From Streptomyces sp. CoH27 (GTDB lineage: Bacteria; Actinomycetota; Actinomycetes; Streptomycetales; Streptomycetaceae), in contig NZ_JAIQYY010000004.1 of NCBI RefSeq assembly GCF_020181035.1, forward strand, positions 333,385 to 397,384: a DNA stretch of 64,000 nucleotides, given 5' to 3'. Position numbers and translations under genes: made by a program. The notes under the pieces are model-generated. The model was given only the letters and a program-made list of their open reading frames with translations. It was not told the origin of the DNA and did no database searches. Positions 1 to 7,925 of the stretch are shown here, piece by piece (position 1 is the stretch's first letter; every line of letters starts with the position of its first letter).

Positions 1-270
1 GACCGACAGCGGGAGCACGGTGAGACCGGCCCGGCTCTGCGCCAGCGCCCCCGCGTTGCCGGACAGCTCCACGCTGCCGCCGACGGCCGTGGCCACGGTC
101 GCGGCCACCACCCTCGGGAACGCGCCGTCCGGCAGATCCGCCGCACCGGCCGCCCACAGTCCCAGTGCCGCCACCAGGACCATGACGGCCAGGCCGGTCA
201 GCACCACACCCAGGGCATGGGCCCAGCCGTGGCGGGAGGCGGGCCGCGCGGTGACGGTCGGAGGGCTCAC
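1..270 (-). CDS. Streptophobe family membrane protein, N-terminal part (runs off left edge)
   Basis: Reading leftwards from a GTG at 268-270 there are 90 uninterrupted codons. The product begins with a short polar segment, then a hydrophobic helix (about residues 20-42, LGVVLTGLAVMVLVAAL), then an extracytoplasmic stretch containing VGGSVELSGN. That helix followed by an AVGGSV-x-x-SG motif matches the start of the Streptomyces streptophobe family, multi-pass membrane proteins of unknown role. Only the first part is in the window. The 3' end lies beyond position 1, so completeness cannot be judged. Its start is 165 bp from the divergent DUF6777 gene, so the two share an upstream region. Confidence 0.6.
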   Translation of the reverse strand, partial: MSPPTVTARPASRHGWAHALGVVLTGLAVMVLVAALGLWAAGAADLPDGAFPRVVAATVATAVGGSVELSGNAGALAQSRAGLTVLPLSV

Positions 271-435
271 ACCGGCCACGCTAAGCAGCCGCCGGGCATC
301 CCGCCCGTCAGCTTGCGAGCATCGCGACCTTGAGACACACAATGGGACCAATGTGCATCCAAATGCATGAAACGGAACTTGACTGCGAAAAGCCGCACTG
401 AGAAAAGCCGCGCATCGCGACGGGAAGAAGTGCTC

Positions 436-2004
436 GTGAGCGTCGAACCTCCGTCATCCGGCCGCCCCACCGGGCCGCCCTCCGGCCCGCTGTCGGGCCC
501 GTCCCAGCCGCCCTCCGGCCCGCCGCCCGCAGGGCCGCCACCCGGCGGCACCGGGCCCAAGGGGCCGCACGGGCCGTGGTGGAAGTCCGTACCGCGCGTC
601 GGAGCCATCAGCGCCCTCGTGGTCGCCGCCGTGGTACTCGCGGTCGTCTTCACCCGTCCGGGTGGCGGCAAGGGCGGCGAGGTCTTCCTGCAGTCCGCGG
701 CCAGCACCGGCCAGGACCCGTTCACGGAGTCGACGGCCAAGCAGAGTTCGGCCCCGCCGCCCCCCTCGGCCTCCGCCGCGCCCTCCGGCACGGCCAACGC
801 GGTGCAGGGCGTGCAGGGCGGGGCGCCCGGCCTGTACGGCGGCACCCAGCAGGTCGCCGCCTGCGACGTGGAGCAGCAGATCAAGGCACTCCAGGCGGAC
901 CCGGCCAAGAACAGGGCGTTCGCGTCCGTGGCCGGCGTCCAGCCGTCCGGCGTGCCCGCCTATCTGCGCTCGCTCACCCCGGTCCAGCTGCGGGTCGACA
1001 CACGCGTCACCAACCACGGCTTCCGCGACGGCGCCGCCACCAGCTACCAGTCCGTGCTCCAGGCGGGCACCGCCGTACTGGTCGACAACCGCGGCGTGCC
1101 CCGGGTGCGCTGCGCCTGCGGCAATCCGCTGACCTCCCCGGTCCCTGAGAAGAACACACCCAAGCTGGTGGGCCCGCGCTGGCCGGCGTACCGGCCCTCG
1201 AACGTGGTCGTCGTGACGCCCGCGCCGGTGGTCGTCAACGTCTTCGTGCTCTACGACTCCCACCACGACGACTGGATCCAACGCCCGCACGGCGACCAGG
1301 GCTGGCACCACGACGAGCACGCCAGGCCGCCGGAGCATCCGCACCCCTGGAACCCGCCGCCGTCCCCGTCGCCGTCCCCGTCCCGGTCGTGCCCGCCCGG
1401 CGCGAAGCACTGCCCGCCCCCGTCCCCGTCGTGCCCGCCCGGTGCGAAGCACTGCCCGTCGCCGTCCCCTTCCCCGTCCCGGTCGTGCCCGCCCGGCGCG
1501 AAGCACTGCCCGCCCCCGTCGCCGTCGTCCACCTCGGGCAAGCCGAGCCCGTCGACGTCGTCCTCCTCGCCGAGCGCGTCCCCGTCGTCCTCGTCCAGCG
1601 GCGCGTCCCCCTCGACCTCGGCGCCGTCCTCCTCCTCGTCATCGCCGTCGTCGTCGAGCGCGTCCCCGTCCTCGTCGTCGTCCGCACCTTCGACCTCGGC
1701 CTCGTCGTCATCCGCGCCGTCGGCCCCGTCGTCGGGACCGAATTCGGTCGTGTCGACCTCGGCCGGGTCGTCGTCGGCCTCGTCGTCCTCCGCCGGGCCG
1801 TCGTCACCGGCCCCGGGCTCGCCGGGAGGTACGACAGAGCAGTCCACGCAGCAGCAGACGAGCGTCTCCGCGCCTCCGCCCACGCAGAGCTCCGCGCCTC
1901 CGCCCACGCAGAGTTCCGCGCCCGGCGCGGTGACCCCCGGGACCACCGGCGCGCCGCCGCTGCCCGCCACCCAGCAGCAGTCGCAGGGCTCCTCGCAAGG
2001 GTGA
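436..2004 (+). CDS. DUF6777 domain-containing membrane-anchored protein with Ser/Pro-rich tail
   Basis: The product has a proline/glycine-rich cytoplasmic N terminus, one transmembrane helix (GAISALVVAAVVLAVVF, about residues 55-71), and then the DUF6777 signature EVFLQ...GQDPFTEST just outside the membrane. The globular region contains paired cysteines (VRCACGNP). The last ~200 residues are a low-complexity Ser/Pro tail with three copies of a SCPPGAKHC block. I chose the GTG at 436 because a GGGAAG ribosome-binding site (422-427) precedes it and it gives the usual MSVEPP start; an ATG at 367 would add 23 residues without a visible site. The family is common in Streptomyces; its function is unknown. 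A surface or wall-spanning role is inferred from the tail. Confidence 0.8.
   Translation: MSVEPPSSGRPTGPPSGPLSGPSQPPSGPPPAGPPPGGTGPKGPHGPWWKSVPRVGAISALVVAAVVLAVVFTRPGGGKGGEVFLQSAASTGQDPFTESTAKQSSAPPPPSASAAPSGTANAVQGVQGGAPGLYGGTQQVAACDVEQQIKALQADPAKNRAFASVAGVQPSGVPAYLRSLTPVQLRVDTRVTNHGFRDGAATSYQSVLQAGTAVLVDNRGVPRVRCACGNPLTSPVPEKNTPKLVGPRWPAYRPSNVVVVTPAPVVVNVFVLYDSHHDDWIQRPHGDQGWHHDEHARPPEHPHPWNPPPSPSPSPSRSCPPGAKHCPPPSPSCPPGAKHCPSPSPSPSRSCPPGAKHCPPPSPSSTSGKPSPSTSSSSPSASPSSSSSGASPSTSAPSSSSSSPSSSSASPSSSSSAPSTSASSSSAPSAPSSGPNSVVSTSAGSSSASSSSAGPSSPAPGSPGGTTEQSTQQQTSVSAPPPTQSSAPPPTQSSAPGAVTPGTTGAPPLPATQQQSQGSSQG
1387..1512 (+). repeat. Three imperfect 30-bp repeats inside the DUF6777 gene
   Basis: Copies start at 1387, 1429 and 1483 and each encodes S-C-P-P-G-A-K-H-C-P, with Pro/Ser runs between them. 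Copies differ at synonymous positions, so they are not a very recent duplication. The two cysteines per unit would allow disulfides or metal binding in an otherwise disordered stalk. Confidence 0.85.
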
Positions 2005-2117
2005 CCATCGCCACTGTGCGCGGTCGGCGAACGCTTCGGGGACTGCCGGGCCCGGCTCGGGGTACCAGAACCGGTGCAACAGGCGACCGGCCCGACCCGG
2101 CATTCGAGAGAGACAGC

Positions 2118-2570
2118 ATGACCGAGCACCTGGGCGGGGACGTGATACCGACTGGTTTCGACGTACCCGTGGAACCGCTGAGACGCGCGGCGCACTACAC
2201 CGGCGAACCCGGCTCCATCGCGGAGGCACGGGCCTTCGCCGCACGGTTTCTGGAGCAGTTGAAGACCGAGTGGTGCGCCATGCCCGACCGCCATGCCGAC
2301 GGCGAGCTGCTCCTGCTCGTGAGCGAGCTGGTCACCAACGCCGAGCAGCACAGCGACGGCCCCTACATCCTGGAGCTGGAGGGCACGGACAGCGCGGTCA
2401 CGGTGTGCGTCTACGACAGCAGCTCCGCCCTGCCCCGCCGTTACCCCAGGGACCCCGCGCGCGTCGGGCGGCACGGCCTGGAGATCGTGGATGCCCTGGC
2501 CACCGAGGTCACCGCCGAGCGCGTGCCGGTCGGCAAGCGGGTCCGCGCCCGCTTCCCGCTCAAGCGCTGA
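2118..2570 (+). CDS. Anti-sigma regulatory factor-type ATP-binding protein (HATPase_c_2, RsbW/SpoIIAB-like)
   Basis: This is a 150-aa single-domain GHKL ATPase. The N box ELVTNAEQH (N74), the G1 box with D100 (VYDSSS) and the G2-like GRHG (117-120) LEIVDAL are all present. Members of this family are Ser/Thr kinases that bind sigma factors or anti-anti-sigma factors; Streptomyces has dozens, mostly uncharacterised. The ATG at 2118 follows GAGAGAG and begins right after a non-conserved region, so a longer upstream frame is not used. No partner sigma factor or STAS protein is adjacent; the next gene, 67 bp downstream, is an XRE regulator, a common pairing in this genus. Confidence 0.85.
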   Translation: MTEHLGGDVIPTGFDVPVEPLRRAAHYTGEPGSIAEARAFAARFLEQLKTEWCAMPDRHADGELLLLVSELVTNAEQHSDGPYILELEGTDSAVTVCVYDSSSALPRRYPRDPARVGRHGLEIVDALATEVTAERVPVGKRVRARFPLKR

Positions 2571-2637
2571 GCCGGTTTCCCTCAGGGCGCAACGCCGGGC
2601 CCTTGCCCCGCGCCCCCCGGCTTCTAGGCTGACGCGG

Positions 2638-3036
2638 GTGAGCAACCAGGTGAGCAACGAAGCCCGAGTGATCCCGCTGCGACCGGCGCCCGCTCGCCCG
2701 CAGCAGCCCGAGCCGAAGCCCGGGGAGACCGCGAAGGAGCCCCTGTGGCGCGATCTGGTCGGTGAGGTGCTGCGGCGCGAGCGGCGAGCGCAGGACCGCA
2801 CCCTGAAGGACGTGGCCGACGCGGCCCGGATCTCGCTGCCCTACCTGTCCGAGGTCGAGCGCGGCCGTAAGGAGGCCTCCTCGGAGGTCCTCGCCGCCGC
2901 CGCGCACGCCCTCGGTCTGGGCCTCGGCGACCTGCTGTCGCTGGCGTACGGCGAGCTGACCCGGCGGACGAGCCCGCACCGCCGCCCGGCCGCCGCGCCG
3001 CACCGGCCCTACAACGGACTCTGCCTGGCCGCCTGA
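2638..3036 (+). CDS. XRE-family transcriptional regulator, ClgR/PopR-like, with Leu-Ala-Ala C terminus
   Basis: The 132-aa protein has one helix-turn-helix domain (about residues 35-95): LWRDLVGEVLRRER, TLKDVADAARISLPYLSEVERG, then RKEASSEVLAAAAHALG. The YLSEVERGxKEASSE core is typical of the ClgR/PopR activators of clp protease genes. The protein ends NGLCLAA; ClgR and PopR also end in Ala-Ala and are degraded by ClpP, so this may be a degron. Start GTG at 2638 is the first start giving a family-like N terminus. No clpP gene lies nearby, so assignment to PopR itself is not made. Confidence 0.75.
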   Translation: MSNQVSNEARVIPLRPAPARPQQPEPKPGETAKEPLWRDLVGEVLRRERRAQDRTLKDVADAARISLPYLSEVERGRKEASSEVLAAAAHALGLGLGDLLSLAYGELTRRTSPHRRPAAAPHRPYNGLCLAA

Positions 3037-3103
3037 CCCGGCGCCCGGCCCGCGTCCGCACCGGCCCGAGGGACCTCACGTCTCCGGTGGCTGCCGGAGG
3101 AGC

Positions 3104-4322
3104 TCACTTCTCCCGCAGCTGCCGGAAGAATGCCCGCACATCGCCGACCAGCAGGTCCGGCTCCTCAGGTCCGGCTCCTCCATGGCCGCGAAGTGCCCGC
3201 CCCGGTCGAACTCCGTCCAGCGCACGAGGTTCTCGGTCCGCTCCGCCCGGTGTCGTAGCGGAAGCTGGAGCTCGGCCGGGAACACGGCCAGCGCCGTCGG
3301 CGCCGTGGACGGCTCGGCGGGCTCGGCCCTGCGACCGGTGGCGTGCGCCCGTTCGCAGGAGGTGCGCGCCGAAGAACCGGCCGTGCCGGTCAGCCAGTAC
3401 AGCATCGCGCCGGCGAGAATCCGGTCCCGGTCCATCGTCTCCTCCGGCAGTTCCTCGGAGTCCGCCCACGACCGGAACTTCTCGACGATCCAGGCGAGTT
3501 GACCGACCGGCGAGTCCGTCAGCGCATAGCCGAGGGTGTGCGGCCGGGTGGACTGCAGAGCGGCGTACGCGCTGTCCTCGCGGGACCAGTCCGCCCACCG
3601 GCGCCAGGACCGCAGCGTGCGCTCCCGCTCCTCGGGCGCGAGCGCGGCCGGCTCCTCCTCGGTCGGCTCGGCCGTCGCCTGCGCGCCGGGCAGCAGATCG
3701 AGGTGGACGCCGATGATCCGGTCCGGGTGGGCGCGGCCCAGCTCGCGGGAGATCGCCGCGCCCCAGTCGCCGCCCTGCGCCCCGAACCGCTCGTGGCCGA
3801 GCCGCCGCATCAGCTCCACCCGGGCGTCGGCCACCCGGCCCGCCTCCCAGCCCGGCTCGGTGGCGGGCCCGGACAGCCCGAAGGCGGGGATGCCGGGCAT
3901 GACGACAAGGCGTCGGCCGGGTCGCCGCCGTGCGCCACCGGATCGGTGAGCGGACCGACGACGTCCGGGAACTCCACGACCGAGCCGGGCCGGCCATGGG
4001 TCGGCAGCAGCGGGGTGGCGTCCGGTTCGGGCGAGCGGACATGGGCGAAGCGGACACGCGCGCCGTCGACCGTGGTGGTGAACTGCGGCCACCGGTTCAG
4101 CTCGGCCTCGGCCGCGCGCCAGTCGTACGTGTGCCGCCAGTAGCGGACCAGCTCCCGCAGACAGCCGGCCGGGACGCCGTACTCCCAGCCCGCGCCGGGC
4201 AGCTCGGCGGGCCGGCGGGTGGGGTCCAGGCGGTCGTACAGGTCGTCGAGGTCGCTCTGCGGCACCGACAGCCGGAAGGGTTCGATGCGCTCGCCGGATG
4301 TCTCGCCAGGTGCGGAGATCAT
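3104..4322 (-). pseudogene. Epoxide hydrolase (alpha/beta hydrolase) pseudogene, two frameshifts
   Basis: The N-terminal EHN domain (from the ATG at 4322: RIEPFRLSVPQSDLDDLYDRL) and most of an alpha/beta hydrolase with the nucleophile motif GGDWGA are recognisable, but three frames are needed. Near 3905 the frame shifts where homologues read DPADAFH-VV; this frame reads DPADAL then noise, while the next frame resumes VVMPGIPAFG. At 3153-3180 a 14-bp tandem duplication shifts the frame again; removing one copy restores MEEPDLLVGDVRAFFRQLREK-stop. Active epoxide hydrolases are about 380 residues, which the repaired gene would match. As written it cannot make the enzyme. Confidence 0.85.
3153..3180. 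repeat. 14-bp perfect tandem duplication that breaks the epoxide hydrolase frame
   Basis: AGGTCCGGCTCCTC occurs twice head to tail (3153-3166 and 3167-3180). The 14-bp gain is not a multiple of three; deleting either copy restores a conserved C terminus, so this is a loss-of-function duplication. Confidence 0.95.
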
Positions 4323-4444
4323 GATCCGGATGCCAGGCGGGAACGCGTGCTCACCCAGGTGGATTTTCCGCCGGTCCGGCCGATGAGTTTCGCCGCGAGG
4401 ACCGGTCGATACAGATGACTGTGTTCCCCGCCCAGGAGGTATCC

Positions 4445-4927
4445 ATGACCACCGACGGTTTCGTCACCTGTCTCTGGTTCGACGGCCGGGCCGAGGAGGC
4501 CGCCGAGTTCTACGTCTCGGTCTTCAAGAACTCCAGCGTCGGCCGTGTCAGCCGCTACACCGAGGCCGGGCCCGGTGAGACCGGCTCCGTGCTGACCGTC
4601 GAGTTCACGGCCAACGGCCAGCGGTTCATCGCGCTCAACGGCGGCCCCCAGTTCACGTTCAACGAGGCCGTCTCCTTCCAGATCCTGTGCGCCGACCAGG
4701 AGGAGATCGACTACTACTGGACCAAGCTCACCGAGAACGGCGGCGAGCCCGGCCCCTGCGGCTGGCTCAAGGACAGGTACGGCGTCTCCTGGCAGGTCGT
4801 CTACGACCGGCTGTCCGAGATGATCCACGACCCCGACCGGGAAAAGGTCGACCGTGCCACGAAAGCCATGATGGCCATGGGCAAACTGGACGTCGCCGCG
4901 CTCGACAGGGCGTACGCGGGGGAGTAG
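4445..4927 (+). CDS. VOC superfamily protein, PhnB / 3-demethylubiquinone methyltransferase-like domain
   Basis: 160 aa starting at the ATG at 4445, preceded by AGGAGG (4434-4439). The product opens FVTCLWFDGRAEEAAEFYVSVF, followed by FTANGQRFIALNGGPQFTFNEAVSFQI and GWLKDRYGVSWQVV, the hallmark pattern of the PhnB-like subgroup (beta-alpha-beta-beta-beta modules). These proteins are annotated after a ubiquinone methyltransferase but lack a SAM site; their substrate is unknown. It stands alone, convergent with the APH-fold gene (stops 13 bp apart). Confidence 0.85.
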   Translation: MTTDGFVTCLWFDGRAEEAAEFYVSVFKNSSVGRVSRYTEAGPGETGSVLTVEFTANGQRFIALNGGPQFTFNEAVSFQILCADQEEIDYYWTKLTENGGEPGPCGWLKDRYGVSWQVVYDRLSEMIHDPDREKVDRATKAMMAMGKLDVAALDRAYAGE

Positions 4928-4940
4928 CCGCAGGCGCTTC

Positions 4941-5843
4941 TCATCCGGCCTCGGCGAGGATCCCGGCGATGACATGCCGGGAGTTCTCCGCCAGCGCCGG
5001 ATTGGTGGCCCAGTAGTACGGCAGCTGGATCAGCGAGATCGACAGGGCCCAGCCGCGGCCGCGCGCCCACTGGGCGTCGTCGGCGCCGACAGCCTCGCGG
5101 AAGGCGCCCCGGGCGCTCGCCGGCAGCAGGTTCCAGGCGACGATCAGATCCACGGCCGGATCGCCGGCGCCGGCGCAGCCGAAGTCGATCACGGCGGTCA
5201 GCCGGCCGCCGTCGACCAGCACATTGCCGGGGGAGAGGTCTCCGTGGGCCCACACGGCGGGCCCGGTGTGGTCCGGGGTGTCGAGGGCCCGCTCCCACAG
5301 GGCGGTGACCGCGTCGGTGTCGATGCGTCCGCCCAGTTCGGAGATGGCCGTGCGGGTCGGCTCGTCCCGTTCCCGGAGCGGACCGGCCCGGTAGCCGGGC
5401 GGTGCGTCCCGCGGGTCGACACGGCGCAGCGCACGGACGAACGCCCCGAGATCCGCGGCGAGTCGGCCGGGTCCCCGGATGGCCGTGGGCACCGGATTGT
5501 GCCCCTCCAGCCACCGGTAGACGGACCACGGCCAGGGGAACTCCTCGTCGGGTTCCCCGATGCCGAGCGGCTCGGGCACGGCCACCGGAAGGTGCGGCCC
5601 GAGCCGGGGCAGCCAGTGCTGCTCGTGCAGCACGTCCGGTACGGCGCCGGGCCGCCGGGGCAGCCGTACCAGCAGATCGGCGCCGAGCCGGAACATGGCG
5701 TTCTCGGTGCCGGAGGACACGAGGCGCCGTACCGGCAGGCCGGCCCAGCGCGGGAACCGGCGGGCGACCAGCCGGCCGACCAGCGGGGCGTCGAGGGGAA
5801 TCTCGTCCGCGTGCATGCGCGGCGGTGGGGTGACGGCGTTCAT
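4941..5843 (-). CDS. Aminoglycoside phosphotransferase (APH) family kinase
   Basis: 300 aa with the APH fold. The catalytic loop is HGDLSPGN (H200, D202, N207) and the metal-binding motif is IDFG (D220). The N lobe carries SSGTENAMFRLG. APH-fold proteins phosphorylate small molecules such as aminoglycosides, macrolides, choline or homoserine; nothing here specifies the substrate, and similar monocistronic copies are widespread in Streptomyces without a resistance role. The start could instead be the ATG ten codons in (5816), since the first residues TPPPR are not conserved-looking. Confidence 0.85.
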   Translation of the reverse strand: MNAVTPPPRMHADEIPLDAPLVGRLVARRFPRWAGLPVRRLVSSGTENAMFRLGADLLVRLPRRPGAVPDVLHEQHWLPRLGPHLPVAVPEPLGIGEPDEEFPWPWSVYRWLEGHNPVPTAIRGPGRLAADLGAFVRALRRVDPRDAPPGYRAGPLRERDEPTRTAISELGGRIDTDAVTALWERALDTPDHTGPAVWAHGDLSPGNVLVDGGRLTAVIDFGCAGAGDPAVDLIVAWNLLPASARGAFREAVGADDAQWARGRGWALSISLIQLPYYWATNPALAENSRHVIAGILAEAG

Positions 5844-5912
5844 CGCCGGCCATCCCAGCGCCGCGGCGCCCGCGCTGTCGACCGCATTTCGGTACGGCCG
5901 ATCACTTTCGGC

Positions 5913-6788
5913 TCAGATACGGTCCGCCACGATCAGCAGATACTGGAAGCTGCCGTTGCGGTAGGCGTCCAGGAACGCGTCCTCGATGCCCGTCACCAGA
6001 TGGTCGGCCTCCTTGCGCAGCTCCCAGTAGGGGATCGTCGCGTCGGTCAGGTCCTCGACATGGACCGGCACCAGCCGGTTCTTGGCCATCGCGCGGAAGT
6101 ACTCCGACCTCGGGTGGATGTCGCAGATGTAGTGCGCGTTGATCAGGGACACCTCGCGCGAGGCCCGGCCGTAGGTGTCGTTGTAGCAGCCGGTGATCGT
6201 CACATAGCGGCCGCCGCGGCGCAGCAGCCGGGCGTGCTCGGCGAACAGCAGGTCCAGCTCGACGTACATCGTGGACTCGTTGTTCCACGAGGCCGCGTAC
6301 GCCCCCGACTCGAAGCCGGTGTCCAGCATGTTGCGGTGGTGGTAGCGCACCTTGTCGCCGACGCCCCGCTTGCGGGCCATCTCGTTGGCGAAGTCGCACT
6401 GCTTGGCGGAGATCGTGACCCCGTCGGCGTGGCAGCCGTGGCGCAGGTTCGCCACGATGCTGCCGCCGCCCCGGCCGCAGCCGGCGTCGAAGACCCGGTC
6501 GTCCGGGGTGAGCGGGCCGAGGTGCGAGGCCAGCACCTCGGCCTGGGCGTGCTCCAGGCGGTGCAGCTCGCCGGTGATCCGCTCCTTGCGCAGCTCGGGG
6601 TCGGGTTCGTCGAGCACCGACCGGTCGGCCTCACCGATGCCGTAGTGATGGTGGTACAGATCGTCGATCTTGCCGAGTTCGAGGTTGACCGGGTTCTCCT
6701 CGGCGTTCCAGTAGTCCGCGACCCGGTTCTGGTAGATGGACTGGGTCGGGACCGGAACCACGTGGGGTCGGGCGGGGGCGGTGGTCAA
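5913..6788 (-). CDS. gppmt: Geranyl diphosphate 2-C-methyltransferase (2-MIB biosynthesis)
   Basis: Methylates C2 of geranyl diphosphate with S-adenosylmethionine to give 2-methyl-GPP, the substrate of the neighbouring 2-MIB synthase. The 291-aa product has the SAM motif DAGCGRGG (101-108), the sequence SWNNESTMYVELDLLFAEHARLLRRGG and an N terminus (SIYQNRVADYWN) characteristic of this enzyme rather than of generic methyltransferases. The start is TTG at 6788 with AAGGAG seven bases upstream. It is the last gene of the operon, 67 bp after the synthase. Confidence 0.95.
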   Translation of the reverse strand: MTTAPARPHVVPVPTQSIYQNRVADYWNAEENPVNLELGKIDDLYHHHYGIGEADRSVLDEPDPELRKERITGELHRLEHAQAEVLASHLGPLTPDDRVFDAGCGRGGGSIVANLRHGCHADGVTISAKQCDFANEMARKRGVGDKVRYHHRNMLDTGFESGAYAASWNNESTMYVELDLLFAEHARLLRRGGRYVTITGCYNDTYGRASREVSLINAHYICDIHPRSEYFRAMAKNRLVPVHVEDLTDATIPYWELRKEADHLVTGIEDAFLDAYRNGSFQYLLIVADRI

Positions 6789-6855
6789 CGATGACTCCTT
6801 CGGTACGGATGTGACGGCGTTGCGGAGAGGCTGAAGGCACCCGTGGCCGGGCGCA

Positions 6856-7908
6856 TCACCAGTAGTCGGGCAGGTGGTAGCGGTTGCTGTTGGTGGCGTG
6901 CCACTCGTGGTTGCCGGAGACCCAGGCGGCCAGGCCCTCGGCGTAGCGCGCGATCAGGGGCGAGGTGGCGGACAGGGTGGCCGACTCCTCCTCGAAGGCC
7001 TCCATGACCTGGTTGTGGATCTCGACGGACTTCAGATAGGCCGCCTTCAGCCCGCATCGGTCGTTGGCGGCGACCACCTGCGGCAGATTGAGGTGGTCCG
7101 GATCGCTCGCCAGCTCCTTGGTGAAGGAGTACAGGTCGTTCACGATGGTGGTGGCGTTGCAGGCCAGGGCGGTGATCCGCTGGATCTCCGGGCTGGCGTA
7201 GAGCTGCTCGGGCAGTTCGTAGCCGTCCACGGCGTCGACCAGCGACAGACAGGGGCGGAAGTTGTTGAACTGCCGCATGACCAGGTACTCCCAGATCCGG
7301 GGCGTGTACCGGGTCTCCATCCAGGCGGCCTCGCCGAGATAGCCCAGGTGCAGCCGGGCCATGTCGTGCACGAACCGGTCGGTCTGGCTGGGCGTGGCGA
7401 AGGTGGCGTAGTCCGCGAGGGCGTGCTGGTACGAGCGCAACGCGGGGTCGGCCTGGAGGCCCTCGCGCCACTCGGCCTCCAGCTCCGGGACGCCGTGGAA
7501 GGGGTCGAGCGCCGACTGGGCGATGATCAGGGGGCCGCCGAGGCCGCGCCGCGATCCGCCCCGGCCCTCGTCCTCCTCGCAGTAGCAGGAGTCCACGATG
7601 TTCTCGGCGAGCAGCAGCTTGCCCGCGGCGGTGAGCCGGTCCAGGTCGAGGCCGCCCGGGTGCTGCAGGACGACGGCCCGGCCGCACTGGAAGTCCGAGA
7701 AGTCGCCCGTCCAGGACTCGGGGAACAGATCCAGCTCCCGGGCCCAGGTCTCCAGCCGGCGGTCGATCTCGGCGGCCTTCTCCGGGTCGGCGGGCACGGC
7801 CGGCCGGTAGCGCAGGCCGGGGATCACACCGGTGCGCCGGGCCGGGCGCAGGGACTGGGCGATGTTCGGCGGGCCGGGCAGGGTGTAGGCGGTGGTAGGT
7901 GTGCTCAT
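6856..7908 (-). CDS. mibS: 2-Methylisoborneol synthase (class I terpene cyclase, encapsulin cargo)
   Basis: Cyclises 2-methyl-GPP to the earthy odorant 2-MIB. In this 350-aa protein the NSE metal motif is intact (NDLYSFTKE, 257-265). The Asp-rich motif reads DSCYCEED (106-113), whereas the well-studied enzymes carry DDCYCED, so the second Asp is Ser. The N-terminal extension before the cyclase fold is short (about 45 residues, Pro-rich), compared with roughly 100 in the S. coelicolor enzyme of 440 aa; in this family the extension is disordered and directs loading into the encapsulin shell. The ATG at 7908 follows GGAG and lies 17 bp after the shell gene. Confidence 0.93.
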   Translation of the reverse strand: MSTPTTAYTLPGPPNIAQSLRPARRTGVIPGLRYRPAVPADPEKAAEIDRRLETWARELDLFPESWTGDFSDFQCGRAVVLQHPGGLDLDRLTAAGKLLLAENIVDSCYCEEDEGRGGSRRGLGGPLIIAQSALDPFHGVPELEAEWREGLQADPALRSYQHALADYATFATPSQTDRFVHDMARLHLGYLGEAAWMETRYTPRIWEYLVMRQFNNFRPCLSLVDAVDGYELPEQLYASPEIQRITALACNATTIVNDLYSFTKELASDPDHLNLPQVVAANDRCGLKAAYLKSVEIHNQVMEAFEEESATLSATSPLIARYAEGLAAWVSGNHEWHATNSNRYHLPDYW

Positions 7909-7925
7909 GGCGTGCTCCGGGCCCG

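Noticed and set aside
1387..1512. Regular repeats considered as binding-site array
   Set aside because: Synonymous differences and preserved frame show selection on the protein.
1251..2801. Long minus-strand open frame opposite the DUF6777 and anti-sigma genes
   Set aside because: Very acidic low-complexity product mirrors the Ser/Pro codons of the plus-strand gene; high-GC antisense frames stay open by chance.
4415..4444. Upstream ATG for the PhnB-like gene
   Set aside because: AGGAGG lies after it and serves ATG 4445.
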